The position numbers and the translations under genes are program-made. A model generated the notes under the pieces. It searched no databases. It saw only the letters and a program-made list of their open reading frames with translations, and was not told where the DNA came from. Of a DNA stretch of 6,076 nucleotides, positions 5,366 through 6,076 are shown piece by piece (positions within the stretch are counted from its first letter, which is position 1; each line of letters starts with the position of its first letter). Origin of the DNA: Deltaproteobacteria bacterium (GTDB lineage Bacteria > Desulfobacterota > Desulfobacteria > Desulfobacterales > ETH-SRB1); the NCBI GenBank assembly GCA_030262795.1, contig JAJSZO010000062.1, positions 1 to 6,076 of the forward strand, in the 5' to 3' direction.

Positions 5366-6076
5366 CTATTCTGAAATAGCGGGAAAGCTCACCTTGAAGG
5401 AGGTCCCAACATCTTCTTTACTTTCAACAAAGATTTCTCCATCATAATCTTTAACAATTTCATAACTTATAGACAAACCAAGCCCTGTTCCGGCACCGAT
5501 TTCTTTGGTTGTAAGAAATGGTTCAAAGATATTGTCAATGACATCTGCCGGTATTCCTTTGCCGTTGTCTGACACTATTGCTACAACATGTTTGTTTTCC
5601 GCAAAAGTTCTGACCTTGAGAATTTTTTTCCAGGTTTTTCCTCTTGCATCCAAAGCATCACGCGCATTAGTAATCAGATTAATAAACACCTGCTCCAGTC
5701 TGTTGTGATCCGCCAGTATGGGAGGAAGATTTTCTGCAAAATCCAGCTCTATATGTATCTGATGAAGAATTAATTGATGGTTCAGAACCTGAAAAACATC
5801 CTCAATCGGTTTATTGATATTAACCTCGGCACATGTAGCATCAGATACTCTTGCGAAGTCTCTCATATGATTAATTATTGCGGATGCACGATCAACATAT
5901 TTGCTCATCTCTTCTGCCATGGTACGAAATGTCTCTTTTTTTATATCTTCATTTCTGTCTATCATCTTTATAAAAAAATCGGTACCTATCCTGATAACAT
6001 TGAGCGGCTGATTCAACTCGTGGGCGATACCGGAAGCCATAGTGCCAAGTGCTGACATCTTGATAGCCTGAATTAA
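5366..6076 (-). CDS. Sensor histidine kinase, C-terminal part (5' end outside window)
   Basis: The 236 visible residues are the catalytic half of a histidine kinase whose frame stays open to the right edge; an internal ATG at 6058 is not a credible start because the in-frame codons before it (LIQAIK) continue the conserved pre-H-box helix. Fragment positions: phospho-acceptor H19 in GIAHELNQPLN, second dimerisation helix about 47-77, ATPase domain about 85-232 with N-box NLITNARDA (N137), G1 DNGKGI (D170), F-box IFEPF (183-187) and G2 GAGTGLGLS (194-202). All key residues are intact. The HELNQPLN H-box is common in kinases with upstream PAS or membrane sensor modules, which would lie outside the window. 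It precedes the receiver-kinase fusion on the same strand with a 112-bp gap filled by a repeat; phosphotransfer to that protein's D52 is a reasonable guess. Confidence 0.93.
   Translation of the reverse strand, partial: LIQAIKMSALGTMASGIAHELNQPLNVIRIGTDFFIKMIDRNEDIKKETFRTMAEEMSKYVDRASAIINHMRDFARVSDATCAEVNINKPIEDVFQVLNHQLILHQIHIELDFAENLPPILADHNRLEQVFINLITNARDALDARGKTWKKILKVRTFAENKHVVAIVSDNGKGIPADVIDNIFEPFLTTKEIGAGTGLGLSISYEIVKDYDGEIFVESKEDVGTSFKVSFPAISE

Noticed and set aside
5366..6058. Complete short kinase starting at ATG 6058
   Set aside because: The start would fall within the conserved helix just before the phospho-acceptor His; the frame is open to the window edge, so the gene is truncated by the window.

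Overview
The window is about 39-40% GC by eye and looks bacterial. The kinase family (the LAAIGQTIAGLAHGIKN type of H-box), tandem universal stress proteins, a multisubunit Mrp antiporter subunit and a -24/-12 (sigma-54) promoter suggest an anaerobic or sediment lineage such as Desulfobacterota. This placement is inference from protein style only; other phyla rich in sigma-54 and two-component genes (for example Brocadiales-type Planctomycetota) are not excluded.

Layout from left to right. (a) 1-611, minus strand: N-terminal 203 residues of an MrpE/MnhE Na+/H+ antiporter subunit, with an unusual extension of about 60 residues before the membrane domain; the rest of the gene and probably the mrp operon lie to the left. 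(b) 612-820: intergenic, dominated by a long imperfect inverted repeat (689-802) that looks like a small non-coding mobile-type element. (c) 821-1615, minus: two-domain universal stress protein. (d) 1616-2207: 592-bp divergent regulatory region. It holds a near-consensus sigma-54 promoter for the minus-strand gene, a cluster of overlapping palindromes with TGTACA cores spaced by whole helical turns, and a good sigma-70 promoter for the plus-strand gene. (e) 2208-3074, plus: second two-domain universal stress protein. (f) 3112-3143: perfect 14-bp hairpin with flanking A and T tracts, able to end transcription from both sides. (g) 3178-6076, minus: a signal-transduction cluster read right to left: the C-terminal part of a histidine kinase (cut by the window edge), a 95-bp intergenic repeat, a receiver-PAS-histidine kinase fusion, and a stand-alone CheY-like receiver.

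How the parts may fit. The two stress-protein genes face away from a shared control region, and one appears to need RpoN plus an enhancer-binding activator. The kinase cluster has two kinases, two receiver domains and no DNA-binding output domain, so its signal must leave the window through protein-protein contact or a regulator encoded elsewhere. A functional link between the kinases, the stress proteins and the antiporter is plausible from proximity but not shown by the sequence.
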